Below, one piece after another: positions 56,335-64,000 of a stretch of DNA of 64,000 bases (its first letter is position 1; each line of letters opens with the position of its first letter). Origin of the DNA: Janthinobacterium sp. GW456P (GTDB taxonomy: Bacteria > Pseudomonadota > Gammaproteobacteria > Burkholderiales > Burkholderiaceae_D); NCBI RefSeq assembly GCF_002127655.1, contig NZ_NEHB01000007.1, positions 20,184 to 84,183 on the forward strand, read 5' to 3'. A program made the translations under genes and the position numbers. The notes under the pieces were generated by a model. The model saw only the letters and a list, made by a program, of their open reading frames with translations, did not search any database and had not been told where the DNA came from.

Positions 56335-57429
56335 ATGATGAGCTCCTCTCCCTTATGTGTCATGATCGGCCCCGGCCCCCAATCTCAAGGTGGCATTGCC
56401 AGTGTGGTGCGCGTCTATGCGGAAGCAGGCCTGTTTGCAGATGGTGAGGTCTACATGCTGCCCAGTTTCAGCGAAGGCGGCAAAATCCACAAGCTCGGCG
56501 TCGCTTCAATGGCTGTCCTCAAGTATGCTGGATTGCTCATCCGCAGCAAGGGAGCCGTTCTGCATGTTCATGCTGCCTCCGATGCCAGTTTCTGGCGCAA
56601 ATCGATATTTATCTGGATGGCAGCCATGACTGGGCGCAAGATCATCTTTCATCTGCACAGTGGCGGATTTGGCCGCTTCATAGAGAATCTCCCTGGATGG
56701 AAACGCCGTTGCGCCATTGCCACCATCCGTCGCAGCAGTCAATTACTATGCCTGTCTACTCCGGCTCAGAACTGGCTGAAGCAGATAGCACCGGATTTGC
56801 CGCTACGCCTCTGGCCCAACCCCGTGCCCGCATGCTTGTTTGAAGAGAATAAGGATCATCTGGCACGCGAACCCGTGGTGCTGTTTTTGGGCGCATTGCT
56901 GCCAGCGAAGGGAGTCAGGGAATTGCTGCAAGCCTTTGCCCTGCTGCACGCGGCGGATCCCTCTGCGCAGCTGGTACTTGCCGGCAGCGGAGCAGATCTG
57001 GTGGCGTTGCAAGCGCAAGCCGCCGAGCTCCGCATACAGGATAACGTTCACTTCCCTGGATGGATCAATGCACGGGAAAAGGCCAGCTGGCTGCGCCGGG
57101 CTCGCGTATTGGCGTTGGCCTCCCATGTCGAGGGACAACCCATGGTTTTGCTGGAAGCTATGGCGAGCGGCGCGGCGGTACTGAGCACCGATGTGGGCGG
57201 CATTCCCGATTTGATCGAACACGGCATGCATGGACTGCTGGTACCGGCAGGCGATACGGCAGCCTTGACGGACAATCTGTTGCGGCTATGGAACGATGAT
57301 GGCATGCGCTTGCGCCTGGCCCAGACGGCACGCGCGCACGTCAGCGAGCACCACCACGTACTGCAGGTAAATGCCGCCCTGATGCACCTCTACCGGCAAC
57401 TGGCGGCACGCCCGACGCCACCAGCATGA
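56335..57429 (+). CDS. Glycosyltransferase, GT4-like
   Basis: 364 residues from the chosen start. N-terminal GT-B domain beginning MIGPGPQSQGGIASVVRVYAE (the G-G-I acceptor loop), KIIFHLHSGGFGRF, then the C-terminal donor domain with LFLGALLPAKGVRELLQAFALL, AQLVLAGSGADL and the donor-site EGQPMVLLEAMASGAAVLSTDVGGIPDLI (Glu-x7-Glu type of GT4). It probably adds a sugar in polymer-repeat assembly. Several ATGs are possible (56299, 56335, 56338, 56362); 56335 has a weak GGA upstream and gives a family-like N-terminus. It is the only plus-strand gene inside the minus-strand part of the locus. Confidence 0.85.
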   Translation: MMSSSPLCVMIGPGPQSQGGIASVVRVYAEAGLFADGEVYMLPSFSEGGKIHKLGVASMAVLKYAGLLIRSKGAVLHVHAASDASFWRKSIFIWMAAMTGRKIIFHLHSGGFGRFIENLPGWKRRCAIATIRRSSQLLCLSTPAQNWLKQIAPDLPLRLWPNPVPACLFEENKDHLAREPVVLFLGALLPAKGVRELLQAFALLHAADPSAQLVLAGSGADLVALQAQAAELRIQDNVHFPGWINAREKASWLRRARVLALASHVEGQPMVLLEAMASGAAVLSTDVGGIPDLIEHGMHGLLVPAGDTAALTDNLLRLWNDDGMRLRLAQTARAHVSEHHHVLQVNAALMHLYRQLAARPTPPA

Positions 57430-57448
57430 GGGGGATAGCTATGCATGT

Positions 57449-58693
57449 TCAACTTGCCGTAAGCTTGCGGTAGTCTTTCGCCACATCGTTGGCAATCACG
57501 CGATAGCTGCGTTGCGACTCAATATAAGCGGGTCCCGCGGCGGCACGCTCTTTCGCGGCGGGAATATCGCGCAAGATGCACAATAACCCTTCCGCCATGG
57601 CATCCGTCGAACTCTCCACCAGCCAGCCGGCGTTGCTGTCTTGCAAGACACGTACCTGATCCGGGTTATCATTGGCTACGACAGGCATTGCCAGGGCAAG
57701 ATATTCCATCAGCTTGGTCGGAGAACACACATCGTGAACAAGACCGCGCGGAAAATACGATACGGCAGCATCGGCGCTTGCCAGCAAAGTCCAAGCCTCT
57801 TGCGATGGCAGCCAGCCGGTAATTCGCACCGCATCGGCCAGTCCCAGGCTGCTTGCGTGCGCAAGCAGACGTTCCGTGTCCGCGGGCAGAGCAGAGGCGC
57901 CGATCAACAACAGCCGTGCAGCGGGTATTTGCAGACGGATGATGGCCAGTGCATCGATCATGCGTTCAATCTGCCTGCTTGCATCAAGCGTGCCGAGATA
58001 GGCAATCAGCGGGCCGTCATGCCAATCCGCCGGACGACGGGCTTCCACCTGCATGCCGGACACCGCTTGGGTATCCACGCCCATCGGCACCGCACTCAGG
58101 CGCTCCTTGCGTATCCCCTTCTTCAACATTATCTGTAGCATGGCATCGCTCTGTACAAACACATGCTGCGCGTGCGGCAGCACAACGTGATACAGGATGC
58201 GCTCCTCCAGCAGTCCCTTCAGAAGCACCAGTCGATTACGCAAGCCGCCATGCGCAGTCAATTGCGCTCGCGCGCGCGCAATCCGGGCTTCGCACATGAG
58301 GAACGATACCCAGTACACAAATGGTATGCCCTTGCAGCGGGCAATAAGCAGGCCCAGCACGCCAATCGATACCATGTCGCGCACCTGAATTACATCACAC
58401 TGAACCCGCTTCGCCGTCAACAGCGCACCAAGATAGTGAGCAAGATAGGACAACTCCCGGCGCACCCGGCCACCACGGGCGCCACCGGTGCGGACACTGG
58501 AAAATGCTGTAACCTCATCGTTGCCCACACCACCAGGCTTGCCCACCAAATCGCAATCGATACCGAGACGCGGCAGATAGCGGCCAAACAAAACCGCGAC
58601 GTCGGCACGAAAAGTGGGAAGCGGTTCTGGCACCAGTTGCAGAAGTCGCACCCTGTCAGGCACTGTTACAGTAGCATTGGCTTGCGCATCCAT
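57449..58693 (-). CDS. Glycosyltransferase, GT4-like
   Basis: 414 residues. GT-B design: LLQLVPEPLPTFRADVAVLFGRYL, QCDVIQVRDMVSIGVLGLL, QHVFVQSDAMLQIMLKKGIRKERLSAVPMGVDTQAV, then the donor domain LIAYLGTLDASRQIERMIDAL, ITGWLPSQEAWTLLASADAAVSYFP and the CSPTKLMEYLALAMPVVAND donor-binding block. It faces the GT4 gene at 56335, stops 20 bases apart. Specificity unknown. Confidence 0.82.
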   Translation of the reverse strand: MDAQANATVTVPDRVRLLQLVPEPLPTFRADVAVLFGRYLPRLGIDCDLVGKPGGVGNDEVTAFSSVRTGGARGGRVRRELSYLAHYLGALLTAKRVQCDVIQVRDMVSIGVLGLLIARCKGIPFVYWVSFLMCEARIARARAQLTAHGGLRNRLVLLKGLLEERILYHVVLPHAQHVFVQSDAMLQIMLKKGIRKERLSAVPMGVDTQAVSGMQVEARRPADWHDGPLIAYLGTLDASRQIERMIDALAIIRLQIPAARLLLIGASALPADTERLLAHASSLGLADAVRITGWLPSQEAWTLLASADAAVSYFPRGLVHDVCSPTKLMEYLALAMPVVANDNPDQVRVLQDSNAGWLVESSTDAMAEGLLCILRDIPAAKERAAAGPAYIESQRSYRVIANDVAKDYRKLTAS

Positions 58694-58817
58694 GAAAATA
58701 AACCTTGTCCAAAATATAATTTAACTATTGCAATTATATCATGGCATTCAGCTTATCCCAGCGGTGCGTCACCCCTATTCTGCTGGCAAACAAGGGCGGC
58801 GGCCGCTCTCTCAAGGT

Positions 58818-61061
58818 TTAGTTAACCACCAGTACGCTCTGCGTGCCAACGGTGACCTGACGTCCAGTGGCAGTGGAAGTCACCGTCACGGCGGGATTCT
58901 TGCAGCCTACATCGAGCAGCATCAGAAAATCCACGCTGTTGGCGGGCACTACGTTCAGAAATACCGCATGGTCCTCGTAGGTGCCGACCCGCGGTGGCGG
59001 CCCAGTTCTTTTTTCAAAACGCACGGCGATCGAACCGATAGGCTTGACGCAAACGGAGCGCCCTTGATTCGAAATGGACACCTTTCCTGCCGCATCCTGC
59101 AGTATCGGAGCCAAGGCGTGGAAATTCCATTCGAACGTACGCATGCTCGCCGAACTCGCTTTATCACGCACAATCACGGCATCGGTGCTACGCAAGTACC
59201 AGACTTGGCGTACGACAGAACTGAGGGCGCCCGCATACGCCATCGTAGCGTCGCCCTGAACGAAGTCGACTGCTGGGGTCGTTGAGAAGGCGGTAATCGT
59301 GCCGTTGTAAATCTTCGGTTCGCGGAACCCTTCCACGACCTGCCCCACCCCACCGTCAAATGTCAATGCGTTCGTAGACTTGGTTTGGCGATACCAACTG
59401 GTATGCATCGGCGAGCCGAACCAGTCATACCAACCTGTTTCGCTCAGTAAAGGAACACCTGCACTGGTTAGTACGAAACCATTCTGATTGCCATGACTGT
59501 GGGATACCGAGCCATACGGGCTGGATTTGAAATACACGGACGTACGCTGTAGATTATTCAAATCGCTATGCATCGCGGCCCAGCCAATACTCGGATACAA
59601 GGCTCCGTTGGCGGGCGGGCGCGGCGTGGCGGTCACGGTATTGACAGGCAGCGGATACGGCGCCTGCAGCAAGCTCAAGGCGTCCTCCGTAGCATCGACG
59701 TTCTTCACATACCATGCCGCCTCCGGCGTGGCATAGCGGGCGACAAAAGCCTTCTGGAAGCGGTACACGGGCTGGATTTCCTGCCCATCACCAAAAAGAT
59801 GGTTTTTTGCTCCTGGCGGCACGAAATGCATGAAAAAACGTGCCAGACCAGCTGACCACGGCTTATTGAAAAGATTAATGCCGGTAGCCTGCTCCAGGCC
59901 AGGCCAGATTTGCAACGCATTATCGGCTGTAAATTCGGCATACGCGGTACCTTCGGAAAAACCGCCTTCCGGGCCGCTCCAGATCATCAGGGAGCTGGCC
60001 AGATAGCGTACCGAGAAGTCAAACCACTTTTCGGCCTCGGGTATATCGCCCAAAGACAGAGAAGAGATCAACGCTAGATAGCCCAAATTCGATCCGGCAT
60101 GCGAATCATACGGATAGTTATCTATGCGGCCATTATTCGATGTCATGTCATTGTAAAAATCAATCACACGCAACTTGACCACATTCAACCATACCGCCTT
60201 ACGCGTCGGATCGAGCGCGGAACCCAAGCTGTCCATGGCACGTATCAGCGCCAGGGATGTGGCACGGCTGCCCTGATCCTGGTTCAGGTAACTTGTCGGG
60301 CCCGATGGGTTGAGGGCGGCCAAGGCATCGCCGCGATTCAGCGCCTCGCTCAGGAAACGCTGTTCACCCGTCAGGCGATACATGAGGGAGGCCGCCGTCA
60401 ACTGCCGCGTATTCAAATTGATCGCCGTTCGGATCGAGGTCATCTGACTGGCAAAGGCGGCCGTGACCACTTTATCCGCAGACAGTTGCAAGGTCCAGTC
60501 GCTATCGCGAGGATAGGCCAAGGCGGTAGCCTGTCGCGTGACCTCGTTGGTCAAGCTGAGCAGTGCAAGGCTGCGCTCAGCCTTGATGTTCGCCGGCCAG
60601 GCACTGGCCAGCGGCAGGTTCGCCTGCAAGCCGCGCGGGCGCGCCTTCTTCAGGATCATTGCCCGCAAGTCGGCATTTTCCGGCAGTTCAAATGGAATCG
60701 ACGCGGCATTAATCACAAAGGCCCGGTCGGCTGACCAATCGGTGCCACTGGTCGGACGCACGCGCCAGGTATAGGTACCGGCAGGCAGGGCTTTACTCGG
60801 CAAATACCAGTTGCGCGTGCTCGTATAGGTACGCACCACCGTTGTCCCCGAACGTATCTCCAGCGTATAGGAAGTGAAATTGGTCGGATGACGCGCCCAC
60901 GTAAAGCTTGGTGGATTCTGTACCTGCACATCCATATTGAACGGTGCGGGTCGCACGACCATGGCATCTGTCGACTGCGCCCAGTCAGCGTGCGCATAAG
61001 GCGAATAAGGAAACAATAACCAGGCGGCGCTGCACAACAAAGTGCGTTTAGCGGCTTTCAT
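58818..61061 (-). CDS. Secreted heparinase II/III-type lyase
   Basis: 747 residues. Signal peptide (MKAAKRTLLCSAAWLLFPYSPYAHA), an N-terminal DUF4962-like beta domain (about 28-115, NPPSFTWARHPTNFTSYTLEIR and WRVRPTSGTDW), an alpha/alpha toroid (about 140-470, SHAGSNLGYLALISSLSLGD, WSGPEGGFSEGTAY), and a C-terminal beta-sandwich. The catalytic-looking stretch is SPYGSVSHSHGNQNGFVLTSAG with the H-S-H-G-x-x-N pattern of heparinase/alginate-lyase families. It would cleave acidic polysaccharide by beta-elimination. Being exported and inside the exopolysaccharide locus, it may trim or release the polymer. The start at 61061 has GGAGG upstream; the ATG at 61076 is less well placed. Confidence 0.88.
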   Translation of the reverse strand: MKAAKRTLLCSAAWLLFPYSPYAHADWAQSTDAMVVRPAPFNMDVQVQNPPSFTWARHPTNFTSYTLEIRSGTTVVRTYTSTRNWYLPSKALPAGTYTWRVRPTSGTDWSADRAFVINAASIPFELPENADLRAMILKKARPRGLQANLPLASAWPANIKAERSLALLSLTNEVTRQATALAYPRDSDWTLQLSADKVVTAAFASQMTSIRTAINLNTRQLTAASLMYRLTGEQRFLSEALNRGDALAALNPSGPTSYLNQDQGSRATSLALIRAMDSLGSALDPTRKAVWLNVVKLRVIDFYNDMTSNNGRIDNYPYDSHAGSNLGYLALISSLSLGDIPEAEKWFDFSVRYLASSLMIWSGPEGGFSEGTAYAEFTADNALQIWPGLEQATGINLFNKPWSAGLARFFMHFVPPGAKNHLFGDGQEIQPVYRFQKAFVARYATPEAAWYVKNVDATEDALSLLQAPYPLPVNTVTATPRPPANGALYPSIGWAAMHSDLNNLQRTSVYFKSSPYGSVSHSHGNQNGFVLTSAGVPLLSETGWYDWFGSPMHTSWYRQTKSTNALTFDGGVGQVVEGFREPKIYNGTITAFSTTPAVDFVQGDATMAYAGALSSVVRQVWYLRSTDAVIVRDKASSASMRTFEWNFHALAPILQDAAGKVSISNQGRSVCVKPIGSIAVRFEKRTGPPPRVGTYEDHAVFLNVVPANSVDFLMLLDVGCKNPAVTVTSTATGRQVTVGTQSVLVVN

Positions 61062-61248
61062 GCTTGTAGCCTCCATAAAAATAGAATGACATCCTTGCGG
61101 GCGGCGCCCATAACGCTGTGCCTCAAATTTGACGTCATCGCAAAGCTTCAGCACGAACACCTGAGGCGATCGGCAATTATGTTGCAAATATCCCAATACA
61201 CCAGCGCTCTCTGATTATACCTAAAGTACTTTCAAGCAATCCATAGAA

Positions 61249-62187
61249 TTAGTTGCGCATCCGCATTTCTCGCCACAATTCCCATTTTTTCAGCAGTGAC
61301 CCGTTGCCTACAGCACACATCAGCAATGTAACCAACCATCGCAAATTGACCATATAGCAAGCTGCCCGGCGCAGCGCGGCAAAGGCATCGGCGCGACGGC
61401 CATCTTGCAAGGCATACCGGGCGACCCCCACGTAGGCATCGGCAACAATACGCAGCGCCGGCCGCCGTGAAGGATGAGCAGCAGGAAGCTGCAAAGCGCG
61501 CTGTTCCAGCCGCGAAAACACGCGCGGCATGACCCTCAGGTCGTACACGGTACACAGGCTGCCAGCGACATCCATCCGGTATGCAACCAGCTTGGCCGGA
61601 CAAAATACCAGTTGCAGACGCTCGGCCAAGCGAAACCATAAATCCTGATCCTCGCCGAAATGATCGCCCTCCGGAAAACACTGCGGCATGGCGTACAAGG
61701 CGGCTCGGGGCACAGCGATTGAATTGGTGCAATAGAAAACCCCATGCGCGGCACGGTATTCGTAAAAATTGTCCAGTGCGGAAAAATGCGCATCCGCATC
61801 CGTGTCAAGCTGGCCATCCGCAGGATCCGCCATGCACAAGAACGAGGTAGAGAAAAAACTGCCTTGTGGATAGCGTTGATACATCGCCGCCAGAACCGCG
61901 AGAAATGCCGGGCCATACCAATCATCAGCGTCGAGGAAACACACCAGGTCACCATGTGCAGCCGCAATACCGGCATTGCGCGCGCGCGAAACCCCGCCAT
62001 TGGTTTGCCGGATCAAGCGAATCCGCGGATCGCCTATCGCCTCCACCGCGGCGGCGCCGCCATCACTGGAACCGTCGTCCACCACGATAATTTCAAAATT
62101 CTGATGACTTTGCGCCAGGACGGAAGCAATGGCAGAAGTAATATATTGTTCCTTGTTATACAAAGGAATAATGACCGAAAATAACAT
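61249..62187 (-). CDS. Glycosyltransferase family 2
   Basis: 312 residues. GT-A domain with MLFSVIIPLYNKEQYITSAIASVLAQSHQNFEIIVVDDGSSDG, the GGVSRARNAGIAAAHGDLVCFLDADDWYGP block holding the DxD motif, and FGEDQDLWFRLAERLQLVF (the ED metal-side motif). The last 80 residues are helical. Its ATG shares one base with the stop of the upstream Wzy-like gene (TAATG), so they are coupled. Adds one sugar of the repeat unit; specificity unknown. Confidence 0.92.
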   Translation of the reverse strand: MLFSVIIPLYNKEQYITSAIASVLAQSHQNFEIIVVDDGSSDGGAAAVEAIGDPRIRLIRQTNGGVSRARNAGIAAAHGDLVCFLDADDWYGPAFLAVLAAMYQRYPQGSFFSTSFLCMADPADGQLDTDADAHFSALDNFYEYRAAHGVFYCTNSIAVPRAALYAMPQCFPEGDHFGEDQDLWFRLAERLQLVFCPAKLVAYRMDVAGSLCTVYDLRVMPRVFSRLEQRALQLPAAHPSRRPALRIVADAYVGVARYALQDGRRADAFAALRRAACYMVNLRWLVTLLMCAVGNGSLLKKWELWREMRMRN

Positions 62188-63614
62188 TAAGACAACTCCC
62201 CTTCCATCACGTGGCGCCGTTGCGTTATCTTATCCCGCAGCGCCTGTCCAGCAGGAACGTAATAACGCACAAGGACGGCCAACTGCAACATATGAATCGG
62301 CAAGTCAGGCCCCAGGCTGGCCATGGACAGCGGCACTTCGCTGATGGATTTGCAAATTAGCAAAATAAAAAGCGCAAGCGACAATCCCTGGCTTGCCCGC
62401 ACGGTCCTGCCCACAAAGTACGCGATGACGAAGGTGTAGAACACGAGTCCAACGGCGCCGATGCTGCCCGCGCTCGACAGGCTCTGGAAGAATTGGCTAT
62501 GCGCATGTGCGGCATACGGCATGCCAACACTGTTACGGAAAGCCTCATCAAAAATATTCAGTCCATAGCCAAACACGGGGTACTTGCGCCACTCTTCAAC
62601 GGCGATCTGCCAAATCTGATCGCGCCCCATGAAGGTCATCAGTTCGGCGCCGTCACGGGTCGTGAAGAAACGCGCGATTTTGTCGCCACCGCCGCCAAAC
62701 ATGAAAATCACGCACACCGCAGCACCACCAAACATCATCAGCAGCACCAATAGCACGGGCAGATGCGGACGCCGGAAATCCTGGATGCGGGCATGGATTT
62801 CATCGCGGCGGCTATACCAGGCCAGCACCACGGCTGACAGAACGAAAGCGATCCAGCTGGTTTTCGACTGGGTGAGCACCAGACTGATGCCGCCCAGCAT
62901 CCAGCCAAAGCGCATCAGCCACGCATTCTTGAAAGGCCGGTACCACAAGCACAGCATGAACAGCACGCATAACGGCCCCAAGCTGTTGGCGTGGCTGGTC
63001 AGTCCCGCATAGCGCAGCTTCAGCCCGGGAATCAGCCCATGATAGCTGGTACTCAACACTAGTCCATGCTTCCATACGATGCAAGCGGCGCTGGCCACCA
63101 GCAATGCATACAACGAATTACGCAAGGCGACTGTCATCGCGTCGACATCGGCCTTGGTATTGGCGAACAATGCTGCTTGGCAAGCGAGCAAGGCGTACAG
63201 AAACTCATGCGAAAGGTAAAAATACTGGCCAAAAAATGCCGGGCTCAAGGTATTACTAATAAAGAATACCCAGAATGCAAAGAGCAGCATGCCAGGCAAG
63301 GGCTTGCCATTGCTATTCAACAAGCGCCGCACTATCCGTTCACCGCAGGCGAAAATCAGGAAGATGGAGGTAAAGCGGCCTATCCACACGAGTACCGGGC
63401 TCTTGTTGACGACGATGGCCAGCACGTCGTCGGGAAAGGCCAGGTCTCTGCCCGATAACAGCATGGACAGCGCGTAGGTGAGCAGGATCGGATAGGCGAT
63501 GTACTGCATCAAGCCCAATTCACGTTTTTGCCCCCAATGCGCACTGAGCGCAACTCCCACGACCACCACGATTGCGGCGATCAACACCACCAAGCCGACG
63601 ATAAATTCAATCAT
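62187..63614 (-). CDS. O-antigen ligase/Wzy-like membrane protein
   Basis: 475 residues with about 12 membrane helices and the PF04932-type core (QSKTSWIAFVLSAVVLAWYSR, GRDQIWQIAVEEWRKYPVFGYGLN, AHSQFFQSLSSAGSIGAVGLVFY with the conserved His). In a Wzx/Wzy locus this is the likely polymerase that joins repeat units in the periplasm; the alternative is a ligase. Start at 63614 (MIEFIVG) lies about 10 bases after the stop of the flippase gene. Confidence 0.85.
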   Translation of the reverse strand: MIEFIVGLVVLIAAIVVVVGVALSAHWGQKRELGLMQYIAYPILLTYALSMLLSGRDLAFPDDVLAIVVNKSPVLVWIGRFTSIFLIFACGERIVRRLLNSNGKPLPGMLLFAFWVFFISNTLSPAFFGQYFYLSHEFLYALLACQAALFANTKADVDAMTVALRNSLYALLVASAACIVWKHGLVLSTSYHGLIPGLKLRYAGLTSHANSLGPLCVLFMLCLWYRPFKNAWLMRFGWMLGGISLVLTQSKTSWIAFVLSAVVLAWYSRRDEIHARIQDFRRPHLPVLLVLLMMFGGAAVCVIFMFGGGGDKIARFFTTRDGAELMTFMGRDQIWQIAVEEWRKYPVFGYGLNIFDEAFRNSVGMPYAAHAHSQFFQSLSSAGSIGAVGLVFYTFVIAYFVGRTVRASQGLSLALFILLICKSISEVPLSMASLGPDLPIHMLQLAVLVRYYVPAGQALRDKITQRRHVMEGELS

Positions 63615-63624
63615 ATCAATCTCA

Positions 63625-64000
63625 TCATACTGAACATTTACTACGAAGATAAACACCGACCCGTGCCGGCACCGGCGGACTGAAGCGTCCAAGCAGGTCG
63701 ACGATGCGTCGTCCCAGCAGTTGTGGATGTAGCAAGCCGGCCAGCAGACACAGGCCGCCGCCACCTAGCGAGCCAAGCAACAAGGCAGGCAACGGTCCGT
63801 ACCCGATGGCATGTCCCAGCAGCGAGCCGCCATGGGCGCCGGCCGCCGCCAGCAGCATCAGCACGACGGAGCGCCAGACGCTGGGCCACAAGTCGATTAT
63901 GCCCAAATGCAAGCGCCGACATGCCGTCACGCCGACCACCAGCGCACGCGCCAGCAAGGTGCCCGACGCGATGGCGGCCACCACCACCACGCCCAGGCTG
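63625..64000 (-). CDS. Probable Wzx flippase, C-terminal part (cut by window edge)
   Basis: About 125 C-terminal residues; the gene continues beyond the right edge. Hydrophobic helices (ASGTLLARALVVGV, SVVLMLLAAAGAHGG, PALLLGSLGGGGLCLLAGLL) and a short polar tail match the end of polysaccharide flippases (oligosaccharide flippase/MOP type), and it directly precedes the Wzy-like gene. Without the N-terminal part the assignment rests on position and hydrophobic pattern; another membrane protein of the locus is possible. Confidence 0.6.
   Translation of the reverse strand, partial: SLGVVVVAAIASGTLLARALVVGVTACRRLHLGIIDLWPSVWRSVVLMLLAAAGAHGGSLLGHAIGYGPLPALLLGSLGGGGLCLLAGLLHPQLLGRRIVDLLGRFSPPVPARVGVYLRSKCSV

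Noticed and set aside
60515..60535. GGCGGTAG sequence as an ops/JUMPstart element of polysaccharide operons
   Set aside because: It lies inside the heparinase coding sequence, not in a leader, and no longer JUMPstart context is present.

Overview
The window looks like a piece of chromosome from a Betaproteobacterium of the Oxalobacteraceae (Janthinobacterium/Duganella/Massilia type). Three things suggest this: high GC with strong G/C third positions, the lptF/pepA divergent pair and other recognisable betaproteobacterial housekeeping genes, and many PEP-CTERM proteins together with an EpsA-type regulator. The assignment is by inference from protein sequence; no rRNA gene is present to confirm it. 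I saw no tRNA, rRNA, CRISPR array, insertion sequence or prophage.

Housekeeping half (1-23.4 kb): lptF (partial, left edge) diverges from pepA. A four-gene minus-strand operon follows (two unknowns, a DUF1653 protein, CreA and a lipoprotein). Next come xth, a large six-PAS GGDEF/EAL c-di-GMP protein, an orphan prpR-type sigma-54 activator, a tricorn-like S41 protease, clpS-clpA, a cold-shock gene, icd, rluE, a DUF192 protein, rpsT and murJ. The first PEP-CTERM protein lies just after murJ.

Secretion cluster (23.7-33.1 kb): eleven tightly packed minus-strand genes encode a type II secretion-like machine. It has a canonical major pseudopilin, ATPase, platform protein and secretin lipoprotein. 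The GspL/M/C positions are held by proteins resembling PilM/N/O/P of type IV pili or MSHA systems. One gene of this set (27250-27775) appears frameshifted by loss of one CG dinucleotide.

PEP-CTERM and exoprotein island (33.6-46.9 kb): five more PEP-CTERM proteins (QFxxD, FxDxF and other types) are interleaved with a secreted S8 protease, a free-standing I9 propeptide-like protein, an ExeM-like extracellular nuclease, a TIGR03790 protein, an EpsA LuxR-type regulator and an OmpR/PhoB-type response regulator whose phospho-acceptor Asp is Glu. No exosortase is in the window, so sorting must be done by a protein encoded elsewhere.

Exopolysaccharide locus (47.1 kb to the right edge): the genes are an acetyltransferase, ManC, a second sugar nucleotidyltransferase, a UDP-GlcNAc 2-epimerase, an uncharacterised enzyme, a Gfo/Idh oxidoreductase, a DUF354 protein, a UDP-sugar 6-dehydrogenase, three glycosyltransferases, a secreted heparinase-like lyase, a Wzy/O-antigen ligase-like membrane protein and the C-terminus of a probable Wzx flippase. 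Together they predict a Wzx/Wzy-type polymer containing mannose-derived and N-acetyl-hexosaminuronic-acid-type sugars. The EpsA regulator and PEP-CTERM substrates next door fit the known link between exosortase systems and exopolysaccharide production. All functional statements are by recognition of families and motifs; no database search was run.
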